DNA of 64,000 nucleotides from Leucogyrophana mollusca. Taxonomy: Eukaryota > Basidiomycota > Agaricomycetes > Boletales. The DNA lies in the NCBI GenBank assembly GCA_021014945.1, contig MU266394.1:62001-126000 (forward strand), read 5' to 3'. Below the pieces are notes generated by a model. The model was not told the origin of the DNA and did not search any database. It saw nothing but the letters and a program-made list of their open reading frames with translations. Made by a program: the position numbers and the translations under genes. Below, piece by piece: positions 1 through 13,200 of the stretch. Positions within the stretch are counted from its first letter, which is position 1. Each line of letters starts with the position of its first letter.

Positions 1-685
1 ACCGTCGAGGCATACCACCCGGCATACCCCCAAAGAATGAACCTCCACCCGCGTCGTCGTCGTCGAACATGCTTTGCATTCCTGGTCGGCTACCTCCCAT
101 TCCACCGAATCCACCGAATCCCCCTTTGAAGAATTGCCTGTCGATTAAGGAGCACAAGTCAATAACAATAGTAATGAATCAGAAAGTCGTGACTTACTCA
201 AATATCTTTTGCGGGTCAGTGGGTGAAAATCCACCGGCACCACCTCCGCCAGGGCCCGACGTAAATGTAAACGTGGTCCCCCCCGGGAAACCGCCAAAAC
301 TCGAGAATCCACCTGGGCCTGCACCGGCGCCTGGAGAGGGTCCTCCACCTCCTTTTAAGCCCTCCTCACCGAATTGATCATATACGGCTCGTTTGTTCTT
401 GTCACTCAAGACCTCGAATGCTTCGGAAATCTAACCAGTACCCGTCAGCGGGTTGATTGGTGTGGAACATATTCTGAGCCACCCACCTCTTTGAATTTCT
501 TTGAGGCTTCCTCTGACCCTGCATTGCGGTCAGGGTGCCATTTGAGAGCCTGGAGAGGGACTGTCAGCGTTAAGCACGAGGGTATGGGTGTCGTTGATAC
601 GTACCATCTTCTTGTAGGCCTTCTTGATTTCATCGTCGCTGGCATTACGGTCAACAGCGAGGAGTTTGTAATAGTCTGTGCCCAT
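1..685 (-). CDS. DnaJ/Hsp40 co-chaperone, class II (Sis1/DNAJB1 type), 5' part
   Basis: J-domain co-chaperone that stimulates Hsp70 ATPase activity and delivers substrates. The rebuilt exons on the minus strand are 685-605, 549-487, 430-198 and 137 to beyond the left edge. The start is an ATG at 685 followed by [10 protein letters not shown]. The J-domain continues over the first intron and contains the HPD motif (ALKWHPDRN), which is required for Hsp70 stimulation. It ends at [13 protein letters not shown] Gly/Phe-rich region follows ([12 protein letters not shown], then [14 protein letters not shown]), typical of class II proteins such as Sis1 and DNAJB1. No zinc-finger region is seen before the window ends, but the C-terminal domains are missing, so the class rests on the G/F region only. 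Its 5' end faces VTC1 across an 889-bp divergent spacer. Confidence 0.9.
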
Positions 686-1574
686 AATTCAGTTGTGAGC
701 AGCAGTTAGTTGTGGGATTTTAGTTTTATGGTACCGGGTGGATAGGTTGCGGGAACTGACCAGGTTGTGCTTGACACCGTCAGACTTCACCAGAACCTCC
801 CAGAATTACAGTCTGACGTCAGGAATAGAGCACTCGTGGGAAATGAGTACATGCTTGTTTGGCGGTCCCATGGACCTCTGGACCTATAGTAGTCTCACTC
901 GGCTTCCAAAGTAGGCCTCATGCGAATCCATCCTACGTCACGTGCCAAACGTTACAAAACCGTGACAAACGCAAAAGAAAATAATAACAACTCTACACTC
1001 GATGGAATGAAAAATCCGCCAGCGCGAAAATCTGCGGATTTCAATTTCAAGAATTTTCGCGCTTTCCGATTCTTCGTTGAAGGTCAAACGAGAAAGTTAT
1101 TACTCTTTTTGTGCCGCAGGTGCATATGACTAAGGTATCTGATAAGCTGCTGCAGTATGTGTGCACACCAGTTCATTGATTCTGCCACTGTCGACTATCA
1201 CTGTGAATCCAGTGGACAACACACGATCGAGTATTATTGCTAGCTTGCGCACTGAACTCCAAGTCCAAGTCATGCACCTGCCTCAGGTCTCATGTTGCTG
1301 AGTTCCAGGGCTACACCTGTTGAGATCTAAGCTCGACTGGCTCACCGGTTCAGCATTTGTTCTTCACGGTAGGTTTCTGGCTCGATAGAGGATAGTTTAT
1401 CGGTCATGGCTCAAGTTGATGGGCCAATCTGAGTCCTCTCTAATGATTGCTCACTGTACCCAGTCGATCGGCATGTCGGCACAACTTATCCTTGCGCCTG
1501 TCACAGGCATGTCACCTCACGTGATGTTGGATGGATTCGCATGAGGCCTACCTTACTGTTGGACGCTAACCACC
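686..1574. promoter_or_regulatory. Divergent intergenic region DnaJ / VTC1
   Basis: This 889-bp spacer separates the DnaJ gene (leftward) and VTC1 (rightward), so it must hold both promoters. Two CACGTG E-boxes are visible, at 939-944 and 1518-1523. No open reading frame of note is present. Confidence 0.6.
1518..1523. promoter_or_regulatory. CACGTG E-box 52 bp before the VTC1 start codon
   Basis: A perfect CACGTG in the context CTCACGTGATG lies just upstream of the VTC1 ATG at 1575. In budding yeast the bHLH factor Pho4 binds CACGTG to induce phosphate-responsive genes, including VTC genes. Whether a Pho4-like factor acts here is inference. Confidence 0.4.
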
Positions 1575-2405
1575 ATGGCGTCTAATGGGCAGAAAAGTAA
1601 CGACAAGGCCGATAACCCAGGCCTCATAAGGAGGTCGTGGCATAGCTTCTCCCCTTTTTCGTCTTCCGCGCTAGCGTCGCTGCCTGACAATGCCCAAAGA
1701 CCCCTACGGTACACTAGGGAAGACAATATTCCCGAAGCCGAGCACGACATTGACGGACACCGGCCGACTGTACGCGATTATCATGCTATCAATTCTGTTC
1801 CTCCCCAAGTCAGAGTTCCGAAGAAGATAGCCACTTCACTGAAAGTGGAGGGCAAGGTTTGGTTTGCGAATGAACGCAGTTAGGAAGATTTCCATCCGGT
1901 TGTCCTTCAATTTCCAAGTTAACCCTTGTATAGCTTGGATATCGTGGCTCAACCTGGCTGTGCTCCTTGGAACCCTGGCCCTTGCACTTTTCAATGCCTC
2001 CGACGAAATCATTGCTCGCAGCTTCGCATACACCTATGCGTTGATAAGTGTTGGAGTCCTGGTCCGAGCAATTCAATCCTAGCGCGAATAGATGCTTAAC
2101 CATTTTCCCATCAAGATCTACGGTTTTCTCTTGTATCAGTCTCGTATCACCATGATTCGGAAGCGTGATCCTGGCCATTACGGTAGGCGGCATGGTATTA
2201 CCGGTCTTTGTGGTGTTTGCTGAGTATCATCTGGGCTGCTGCTTAGACCAGATCGTTGGACCGGTCATAATCAGCATCCTTCTTTTCCTCGCGGTTTTGG
2301 CAAATTTCCTTATTCGAGGTGAGTTATCCCCTCCTGCTCCATGGAGCAATCGTTCAAGACAGTCTTGCGATTGATTTCGGCCTCCTCCCAGTGCGAGAAC
2401 TGTAG
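1575..2405 (+). CDS. VTC1: Vacuolar transporter chaperone subunit 1 (VTC1)
   Basis: Small membrane subunit of the VTC complex, which makes polyphosphate from ATP and moves it into the vacuole. The five exons are 1575-1878, 1934-2061, 2116-2182, 2247-2328 and 2392-2405. All introns are GT-AG and the frame closes on VREL-stop. The N-terminal 90 or so residues are hydrophilic. They are followed by the DUF202/VTC1 signature KVWFANERTWISWLN and three hydrophobic segments: LNLAVLLGTLALALF, SFAYTYALISVGVLIYGF and the final PVIISILLFLAVLANF. Between the last two lies the basic YQSRITMIRKRDPGHY loop. There is no SPX or polymerase domain, which separates it from VTC2/3/4. The N-terminal extension is longer than I would expect for yeast Vtc1. 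VTC4 lies about 40 kb away in the same window. Confidence 0.92.
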
Positions 2406-4218
2406 GTGTTACCATCTAGCACCAACTGCATCTCATTGCTTCTCACTGAAATGAACATCACAGTCAACAAAAGAACGTGCCAATACCAGGACTGGGTTTC
2501 TTGCACCGCAATACGTCCGTGTTTCCAAACGATATCTAAGCTATCTAGTGTCTCCCCATGTAGTCGCGCATTCTGCCTGCATTGTACTTAGATGATTGTC
2601 GCTAAGTCGCAACGGCAGTTCGAGTCCGTGCCTTCCGTGGAATTCGGTCATCTGTGATCTTTCGTCTAGATCAGTCGCCTGCTCAACGCTTTACCAGCTT
2701 TGCTTGGGCTTTACCCAGAATTCATGGCTTTAGCTTCCGGCTTCAGCTGCGAACGGAAGCTGGCCGATGCCACTACAACGAAGCTCGCTTTGCACGTGCA
2801 TGCCCATAAATAGGTAGGTCTCATTGTGGTTTGGAGCCTAGATAGCTATCGTGCGATTTCAGCTTGAATGTTAGCACGAGAGTGATGCCAGGCGGTCCAT
2901 GAGTCGGAAGTCCTAGTCAGGGGCTGTCGGTGGACAGTGGTATTGAAAGGGTGCTTGCGTCCAGCCCGATGGTTATGGTTGACTGGGGGCATCGTACAGA
3001 CTTATAGCAACGTCTGCGGAAGGTGTGCAAAATAGTTGGCTATTTCAATACCTATCATGGGTAATATATGGAGGCACTATTGAACTACCACAATGATCAG
3101 TGTGATTGTGTGCAGATTGATGTTTAGTATCGTCCCTGGGCGGCAAGCTTTTCAATAAATCTTGAGCTCAAGCACTAGGCAAGAGCTACATTGCGCCGAA
3201 AGGACACGCCATGTTTGTCCCCATACTTTGAGAACCTGACGTCAGGTTCGGCACCATATCGATTAGGGGGGACAATACGAGGTTTCGTAGTATGGACTGA
3301 GTGTAGGAGGTTTATCTCACATTATATGGCAAAAAATGATTGTATGAGTTGGTGCAATCATCCTGGGGCAAAAATTGATGACATCTTGATGGAGTCCCTG
3401 ATGAAGGGATGGCGTCTTCTCACAGAGGCGAGACTAAACGTTTCGGATATTATCAGACGAAACAGTCGTGCCACGGGGTTCCTAATTGCGTATACGTGAC
3501 CCCAAGGTGCAGTGGTGGTATGTGCGAGATGAAGAACCTTACCTCGCAAAGAAGAAGCCGTGAGATCGAAAAGATAGGAGAGCAGTGCTGACCGATTATC
3601 TCTTCCTCATGCAAAGGCTAACACTAATCAGTGTAATTGAGATGGTTATCGCAAGTACAGCCGGTCGATGCGTCTGGCAACGGGCATGATGGGAAAGCAA
3701 CGAGGGGAAACATGAGTGCCTATAACGCCTGCCTCCTGGACTCGAGGATGACACGAGGTTTCTGTTAACGTAGACTTTACCTTTGATGATCCAGTTTTCG
3801 TTTGGCGTCGCTTTGAGAGGAGTGTGTTTAGTTACGTCGTACATACGATTTTACCTTGATTCTTCAAGGTATATTGTCCATGTTCTTCATGAAACGGTGG
3901 CGTCTGAATCCATCAAACACATCAGCAATCAGTAACGTCGTTGATTGGTACGTAGTTGGGTACTGACAAGGAACACCGGGCTGGGCTGTGACACGTTCTG
4001 TGCAGCTCATTAGAAGACGTAACAATCATGTCACGCATGTGACCCAATTTTTTGGGGAACCTTTCCAAAAGCGTCCTTGCGAATTCGTGCACAAACAAAA
4101 ATTTGGGACTGGGGAACGCAGGATATAAATCCTAAGAGCTACCCATATACCATCCTTCCTTTACCCCTCCGAACGTCGATATCGGCGCCGACGAGACCCT
4201 TACTTTCCATAATACAAA
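2406..4218. other. Intergenic region upstream of the fatty acid synthase
   Basis: This is 1.8 kb between the VTC1 stop and the FAS start codon. Only short ORFs without recognisable domains occur, the longest about 100 codons at 3191-3499. No tRNA or transposon ends were recognised. The right end carries the FAS core promoter. Confidence 0.6.
4124..4129 (+). promoter_or_regulatory. TATA box of the fatty acid synthase gene
   Basis: TATAAA in the context GGATATAAATCC lies 90 bp before the FAS ATG at 4219. That position suits a TATA-driven start site and a short 5' leader. The call rests on sequence match and position only. Confidence 0.45.
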
Positions 4219-7200
4219 ATGTCGACCCAGAACGGCGATGCTACCCGTGAAAATGCTATCTCTACACGCCCCATAATCATTTCCGTCGCAAACATTAGAG
4301 TACGCGTACATATTGCGATACTGTGAAGTTTTGCTCACAGGCGTTCTTTCACAGGTCTCGATCCCAGTTTCTACGCAACCCGACCAGTGGATCGCAGCCG
4401 AAGTTATCAGAGATGACTTTATCCAATCGCAGAAACAACTAGATGCCGTAGATACCACTGCAGAGCTAGAGGGCGCGTCCGAAGCTTCAGTCGAGCTCTT
4501 CGCGCGATTCCTAGCCTATATCTCGCAGCGCGTGACTGAGGAGCCCCAGTGCACCGCGGCACGTACATCGCTGCTCCTCAACGTGTTCACACACTTTGTC
4601 TCCATATATCTTTCGGACAAGGATGTTTTTTCCTTCGTCAACTCCTTCGACACCGAGGTACGCGCGGCTGTACTATCTGCGTTCTTCTTGGCGCGCGCAA
4701 CCTTGGAGCAGCAAAATGTTGCCGATCTTCCCGCTCCGCCAGCTTCTGCTCTATTTGATGCGGTGGAGGAAGGCGATGCCTCAATCTATGCTCTCTTTGG
4801 AGGGCAAGGCACCAATGAGGTCTACTTCGACGAACTTCAGACGCTTTATGACACCTATAAACCCTACGTCTTACCCCTAATCACGGCAATCACCAACGAC
4901 ATTCTGTTACCTCTCGTCGCGGAGCGAGAGTCCTCAAGCTTCTACAATTATGGCATGGACGTCGCCTCATGGCTTTCTGGGGCCACTCCTCGACCTTCCA
5001 TCTCCTATCTTGCGTCCATTCCCGTCTCCCTACCTCTCATTGGGCTCACTCAACTCGTCCAATACCTGGTTGTATGTCGTGTATCTAGCCTGACTCCCGG
5101 TGAGATGCGGGAGAACATATCAGGCGCTACCGGTCATTCGCAGGGTGTTGTTTCCGCAATCGCCATCTCGGCCTCTTCAACTTATGAATCATTCGATACC
5201 AACGCGAAAAAAGCTTTGCGATGGCTGTTCTTCTGTGGCCTTCGTGGTCAGGAAGCGTTCCCGGTGCTCGCCCTCGAGCCATCAATCGTGCAAGATTCCG
5301 TTGATGGTGGTGAGGGCTATCCGACTCCCATGCTCTCGGTCGCTGGTCTCACGTTGAAGGACCTCGAGCCGCACATCGCGAAGACGAACAAACATTTACC
5401 CGACAATTCACAGCTCTCCGTTTCACTGTACAACGGGCCGCGCAACTTCGTTGTCACAGGGCCCCCTCGCGCACTTTATGGCCTGGTGACAAACTTGCGC
5501 AAAGTTCGCGCGCCTTCAGGACAAGATCAAAGCAAGATCGCTTTCTCGCAACGCAAGCCTTCGTTCACGGTTCGCTTCTTGGTGGTTAATGCACCCTACC
5601 ACAGTGCCTACCTCAGCGATGCGTCCGACAAGCTTTGCACTGAGGATCTGAGTGGCGAGGAATTATGGAAGCCGGAGGAACTCGCCATCCCGGTCTTTAA
5701 TACGGAAGATGGTACGTGGTCGTCAATGACGTCTGATTCTGGATGTAGTTACTCACGGCCATGCGTAGGGACCGATATGCGTAAACTTTCGACTTCCATT
5801 ACTCGGTCTTTATGCGACCAAATCTTCACGTCTCCGATCCACTGGAATTTGGCAACTGGGTTCCCGGAGACAGCTACTCATGTTATCGACTTCGGTCCTG
5901 GAGGTCTAAATGGTATCGGCCCCCTCACTGCGCGAAACCTCGACGGACGTGGGGTTCGCGTTGTCATTTTAGGCGACAAAGGCAAAGGGGAGGCTGAGCT
6001 TTTCGATGTTGAGGATGTCAACTATGAGGAATGGTGGAGCAAGAAGTATGCGCCGCAGTTAGTGAGGACTAGGTAAGGGCCAAAGAAAAACCGGACGCGC
6101 ATGTATGCTAACGTGTCCGTTAGCGACGGTGTCATCCACCTTGATACGCCTTTCTCTCGACTCTTGGGCAAGCCTCCGATCATGGTCGCTGGTATGACGC
6201 CCACCACAGTCAAGGCTGGATTCGTTTCTGCCGTCCTCGCTGCTGGATATCACATCGAGCTCGCGGGTGGTGGTCACTATAACGCAGCCGCGCTCCGGTC
6301 TAAGGTTGCGGAGATCCAGGCTAACATTCCCCCTGGTGTCGGCATCACTCTCAATTCACTTTACATCAACCCTCGGCAGTTCGGCTTCCAGTTTCCTCTC
6401 TGGCAGGAGATGCGGAAGGAGGGCCTCCCAGTTGAGGGTTTCTGCGTGGCCGCTGGGATCCCTAGCACTGAGAAGGCTGCGGAGATTATCACTGGCCTGA
6501 GGAGTGCGGGCATCAAGCACGTGTCATTCAAGCCCGGTTCAGTCGACGGCATCCGTCAGGTTGTTAATATCGCCGCAGCAAATCCGGACTTCCCTATCAT
6601 TCTTCAATGGACAGGCGGCCGCGCGGGAGGTCACCATTCGTATGAGGATTTCCACACCCCTGTTCTCAAGACATACAGCTCTATCCGGCAGCACGATAAT
6701 ATTTGCCTTGTTGGAGGCTCTGGATTCGGTGGTGCAGATGATATCTGGCCGTATCTTACTGGCGAGTGGTCATCAGACCTTTACGGCGCGCAGCCCATGC
6801 CTTTCGATGGGTTTCTTTTCGCTAGTCGCGTCATGGTCGCGAAAGAAGCGCACACAAGTTCTTCCGTCAAGGACTTGATCGTCGCGGCCCCGGGAGTGGA
6901 CGATAAGGACTGGGAGAATACCTACGTTAAGCCCACAGGTGGGATCCTCACGGTTCGCTCGGAGCTTGGCGAACCAATCCACAAGGTCGCCACGCGTGCT
7001 GTGAAGCTGTGGAAGGAGTTCGATGATACTGTGTTCAAGCTGCCAAAGGAAAAACGGACTGCGTGGTTGGCCGAGCGCAAGGCCGAGATCATCGGCAAAC
7101 TCAACAAAGATTTCGCTAAACCCTGGTTCGGCTGGAAGAAAGATGGGTCTGTTGCGTCTGATCTCGCTGATATGACTTACGAGGAGGTTACTCTGCGCAT

Positions 7201-10200
7201 GATCCGTCTCATGTACGTCGCGCACCAAAACCGATGGATCGACATCAGCTTGCGCAGTCTGACGGGCGATTGGCTGAGACGAGTGGAAGAGCGGTTTGCT
7301 GGCGTTAATGGGGGCGCAAAACCAAGTATCTTGCAGAGCTACGTCGAGCTCGACAATCCTTCTGTCTTCGTTGAGGAGTTTTTCAAGAAGTACTCCCAAG
7401 CCACGCAACAGCTTGTCGCCGCCGAGGATCGCGCGTACTTCTTGACGATCTCGCAGAGACCGGGACAGAAACCCGCTCCTTTCATCCCGATATTGGATGC
7501 CAGCTTCGAGGTCTGGTTCAAAAAGGTAAATGCTTTGACTGTATCATCAACTGCACTTGGCTCACTGTGAATGATCATACTAGGACTCTCTTTGGGCAGC
7601 GGAAGATATTGAGGCCGTTTTCGACCAAGATCCACAGCGTGTCTGCATTCTGCAAGGTCCAGTTGCCGTCAAGTACTCCACTGTTAAGGACGAACCTATC
7701 AAGGACTTGCTTGGCAACATCAACTCCATTCTTGTCCAGAAGCTTCTTGAGCGCTCATATAACGGGGACATCAGCAAAGTTCCCACTGTCGACTATCTCG
7801 CCCCCCATCCCGAAGACGTCGAGACTCCTAGTGATATCGAATGCGAGGAAACCACGGGCAGCGTCACTTACAAGCTCGGACAGACACTTCCTGAAACGTC
7901 GGAGTGGCTTCAGGCCATCTCTGGCTCTGAGCTAGGCTGGTTGAAGGCGCTACTCACTTCGGAGATCATCGTTCAGGATACCGCCTACATCGATAACCCT
8001 CTCCGCCGGGCTTTGGCACCTCGTCTTGGTCAGAAGGTTGTCGTTGCGTTGGACGGGGCCTCGCCATCGTCATTGACTGTTTACGGTTGCAGTCGCTCTC
8101 ATGGAACGCACAAGCCTGACTTCAAGGCGGTTGAAATCAAGTTCACTGCCGCTTCGAAGATAATTGATGTCACCATCTTCGAGGACCGCCGCGACGTCTC
8201 TGTTCCCCTATTCCTACAGTACAAGTACGTTCCCTCTATGGGATCTGCTCCAATTCATGAGGTCGTCAACGATCGCAATCGCCGCATCAAACAATTTTAC
8301 TGGAAGCTGTGGTTTGGTGATGACGAGTCTCTTCCGGAGATCGATATTAGGGAGACTTTCATTGGCCCTGAGGTCACGATCTCCGCCTCAGATATCGAGG
8401 CTTTCTGTGGAGTTGTCGGCAACCAGAGTGAAGCGTTCAAAACAGCACGCACTGCCTCCGTGAAGGCTCCGATGGACTTTGCGATTGTCACAGGGTGGCA
8501 GGCAAGTGATAGCTGATGCACATACTCTCTGCATATCCTAAATATTTTCTACGGCAGGCGATTATGAAGGCTATCTTCCCGTCGGCTATCGATGGTGATC
8601 TCTTGAAGCTAGTTCACTTGTCGAATGGATTCCGCCTCGTTGAAGGTGCTAAGCCGCTGAAAGCCGGCGATGTTTGCATCGCAGACGCTCGCATATCTTC
8701 CGTGAAAAACACTGATCCAGGCAAAGTGGTTCAAGTTAAAGGCCACGTTTTCCGCGACGGCCAGCCCGTCATTGAGGTCGTCTCAGCGTTCCTCTACCGC
8801 GGTCGGTTCACGGACTATGAAAATACTTTCGAGACAGTGGACGAACCTGATTACGTGGTGGAAGTCGGCACTGATGCCGCTGTCGGGGTTGTACAGTCGA
8901 AGGAGTGGTTGGAGTGGGAGGATGAAACAAAGCCTTTGCAAGCGGGGACGACGCTCGTTTTCCGCGTCAAGTCGCAAGTGACCTTCAAAGACAAGACTTC
9001 GTACCGTGACGTCTCCGTCTCTGGCGATGTTTTCGTGCGCGACCATCTGAAACGTTTGCAGAAGGTAGGTTCGGTTGAGTTCGAGCAGGAAGGCTGTCAG
9101 GGCAATCCAGTGGTCGCGTACCTTCAACGCCATGGCGTTCCGGAAGGTCGTCTCACTCCCCTGGTTGGCGATGGGTATAGCATGTCTACTAGCGTCTCCA
9201 CGACTTTCAGCTCTCCGCTCACCAACGAGCCGTACTCGAAGGCGTCGGGCGATTTCAACCCGATCCATATCAACCCCTACTTTTCCGACTTCGCCGCTCT
9301 TCCTGGTACGATCACCCATGGCATGTGGTCAAGCGCTGCTACCCGCCGCTTTGTTGAGAATATCGTAGCCGAGGGTAATCCAGATCGTGTTCTAGCGTGA
9401 GTCGTCATCTTCGTAAGACAGGTTTCATCGTTGACACATTTTCCTAGCTACGATGTTGCGTTTGTTGGTATGGTTCTTCCAGGCGACGAGCTCACCGTGA
9501 AGATTCGCCACATCGGTATGCGTGACGGTAACATGGTCGTGAAGGTGGAGACCCTTAACCAACGCGACGAGAAGGTTTTGGAAGGGTCTGCAGAGGTCGC
9601 CCAGGCTACTACAGTCTACGTCTTCACTGGTCAAGGATCTCAAGAGCCCGGCATGGGTATGGATCTATACAACAGCTCACCTGCAGCCCGTGCTGTATGG
9701 GATGGAGCTGACGCTCATTTACTTGCTGTCTACGGCTTTTCCATCATCGAGATCGTCAAGGATAACCCGAAGGACAAGACCATTCACTTTGGGGGTATCA
9801 AGGGACAAGCCATTCGTCAGCGCTACATGGATATGACCTATGATACCATGGACAAGGACGGAAACGTGAAGACCTTACCCTTGTTCGCCGACATCGACGC
9901 TCGTACTCCCAAGTACACCTTCAGTCACCCTAATGGTCTTCTTTTTGCCACGCAGTTCGCCCAAATTGCGCTCGTTGTAACCGAGAAAGCTGCGTTTGAG
10001 GACATGCGCGCCAAAGGCTTTGTCCAGAAAGATTGTGCATTCGCTGGCCACTCTTTGGGCGAGTATTCAGCCCTCGCTTCCATCGCTGATGTCCTACATA
10101 TCTCGGCGCTCGTTGATGTCGTTTTCTATCGTGGAATTACCATGCAACGGGCAGTAGAACGTGATTCGCAAAATCGCTCGAACTATGCGATGTGCGCTGT

Positions 10201-13200
10201 CAACCCCAGTCGGATTTCCAGGACGTTCACCGACGCGGCGCTCCGAGAGGTTGTTGATACTATTGCAACCAGGACAGGCACGTTGCTAGAAATAGTGAAC
10301 TACAACGTCGAGGTAAAGCACCTGTTAGTCCAATCCGTATGTTCAACTAATTCGACATGTGTAGGGTCAACAATACGTCTGCGCTGGAGAGCTTCTCGCC
10401 CTGCAAACCATTACCAACGTCCTGAACTATCTCAAAGTGCAGAAGATTGATATCGCCAAGGTAACCTTCCCTTATGGAAGGTCCCACTCCCGAGACTGAC
10501 AATCGCAACAGCTTACAGAGACTTTCACTGTTGAGAAGGTCAAGGAGATGCTCGGCGATATTGTCACAGAATCGTTCGATCGCGCGAAGGAGCAGCAACA
10601 GGCCGAAGGCTATATCAAGCTGGAGCGCGGCTTCGCGACTATCCCCCTTCCTGGTATCGACGTGCCTTTCCATTCTCGATACTTGTGGGCAGGTGTCATG
10701 CCATTCCGAGCTTGTAAGGTTCACTCTCTCTCATGCGACTATTTCTAACCTCTCTCCAAGATCTATCGAAGAAGATCAACGCATCGCTTCTAAATCCTGA
10801 CATGCTCGTCGGGAAGTATATCCCGAACTTGATCGCCCGACCGTTTGAAGTGACCCGCGAGTATGCTCAGCTCATCTACGACCAGACGTCGTCCCCTCGC
10901 CTGGACAAGGTCTTGAAGAAGTGGGACCAAGACAACTGGGCGTCCCCCGAGCAACGGCAAAAGCTTGCTTACACGATTCTCGTCGAGTTGCTCTCCTATC
11001 AGTTTGCTTCCCCGGTCAGGTGGATTGAAACTCAAGATCTGTTGTTTACCAACTACTCCTTCGAGCGTCTCATCGAGCTAGGTCCATCGCCGACCCTCAC
11101 AGGCATGGCGACTCGAACTCTGAAAGCCAAATACGAGGCTCAAGACGACGCCATCAGTCGAAAACGAGTTATCCTCTGCCACGCAAAGAACGTCAGGGAA
11201 ATCTACTACCAGTTCGAGGATGAAGCAGCAGACGTACCTGCTAGTGATGCCCCTCCCGAAACTTCAGCCCCTGCTGTTATCGCACCGCCCGTTGCTGCAG
11301 CACCATCTCCGGCCTCTTCTGCAGGCCCCGCCACCGCCATCGAAGACGTTCCGATCAAAGCTTCTGATATCCTCACTTTCATAATCGCTCAGAAGCTGAA
11401 GAAGAAGGTCGATGAAGTACCTTTGGGGAAGTCTATCAAAGACCTCGTAGGAGGGAAATCGACACTGCAGAATGAGATTCTGGGAGATTTGCAGCTCGAA
11501 TTCACGTCCGCTCCGGAGAAAGGGGAGGAGCTTTCGCTAGAGGAACTTGGCTCTGCACTCAGCGTTGGGCACTCTGGCGCACTGGGCAAGTATACGTCCG
11601 GGTTGATCTCTAGGATGATCGGAGGGAAAATGCCAGGCGGGTTCAACTCCTCCGCAATCAAGGCTCACATATCCAAGTCATGGGGTCTGGGAACTTCTCG
11701 GGCTGACGCCGTGCTTCTACTCGGTACGACCATGGAGCCAGCCAAACGTCTGTCCTCGGAAGCCGAAGGCAAGGCATGGGTGGATACCGTTGTCGCAGCT
11801 TACGCTCAACGCTCCGGTATATCCTTGTCGAGTGGAGGTGCTGGCGGCGCAGCGGGTGGCGCCGCGGGTGGGGCCACCATCAACAGCGAAGAGTTCCTCA
11901 AGTTCCAGGCGGAGCAGGAGCAATTCGCCGCCCAGCATATCGAACTCTACATGCGTTACCTGAACCGCGATTCGAGAGCTGGAGAGCTCTTGTTCGATAA
12001 GGAGAGGGCCAACTCAGCTCAGCTTCAAGCGCGACTCGATGCTATCGCCAAGGAACACGGCGACACGTATATCGACGGCATTCAGCCAGCGTTCGATCCC
12101 CTCAAAGCCCGCCACTTCGATTCGTCATGGAACTGGGTTAGGCAAGATGCCCTTCTCATGTACTATGACATTATTCATGGCCGTCTCACCACTGTTGATC
12201 GCGAGCTCACCGCTCGCTGCATTGCCTTACTCAACCGGGCAGATCCCGAGCTGCTGACATACATGCAATACAACATCGACCACTGCGACCCAAGCAAAGG
12301 CGACACCTATGTACTGGCGAAGCAATTCGGGCAGCAACTAATTGACAACACCAGAGAGGTCCTGGGCCACCCTCCCGTATATAAGGATGGTGAGTATGTT
12401 ATTCTCGTTCGGGTAGCAGTTGCTGACTAGACTCCCGCACATCAGTGACTTTCCCAACCGCTCCACACACGGAAGTGACGGCAAAGGGTGATATCGTGTA
12501 CTCCGAGGTCGTTCGCGAGAACGTGCGGAAGCTCGAAGCCTATGTAGAGGAAATGGCCAGCGGCGACACTATTTCGACGGTCAACATCCAGAAAGTTCAA
12601 GACGACGTGCTGAAGCTTTGGACCGTCGTCAAGTCCCAGCCTGGGATCAGTCAAGATCAGAAGAACAGAATCAAAGCTCTTTACGAGGGAGTCGTACGAT
12701 CGCTGAGGAAAGGTCCAGAGCAGCCGCGTAACCGCATGCGCAATCGGCGCTCATCTTCGCAGTTCATTCGTCCTCAAATTTCCGCCGTTACACCAGTATC
12801 TGCTGACAAGGTTCCACTTCTTCACCTGAAGCGCAAGGTCGGCAGTAACTGGGAGTACTCGAGCAACCTTACTGGCGTGTACCTTGACATTTTGCACGAA
12901 ATCGCGACCGCTGGGACGACCTTCAAGGATAAGAACGCCTTATTGACAGGTGTCGGCAAGGGTTCGATTGGAGTCGAGATCCTGAAAGGTCTTCTCTCGG
13001 GTGGGGCCCACGTTGTCATCACCACATCTCGCTATAATCGGTCGACGGTGGAATATTATCAGTCGATCTATCAGAGCTTTGGAGCTCGGGGATCCGCACT
13101 CACGGTCGTTCCTTTCAACCAAGGATCGAAGCAAGATGTCGAAGCACTCGTTGACTACATCTATGCCACGTTAGGCCTCGACCTGGACTACATTCTTCCC

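Noticed and set aside
69..377. A Pro-rich plus-strand ORF at the left edge.
   Set aside because: It is the antisense shadow of the Gly/Phe-rich region of DnaJ, which has better support from splicing and motifs.
2600..2640. A tRNA B-box-like GGCAGTTCGAGTCCGTGCC.
   Set aside because: No matching A-box, anticodon arm or acceptor stem could be folded around it.
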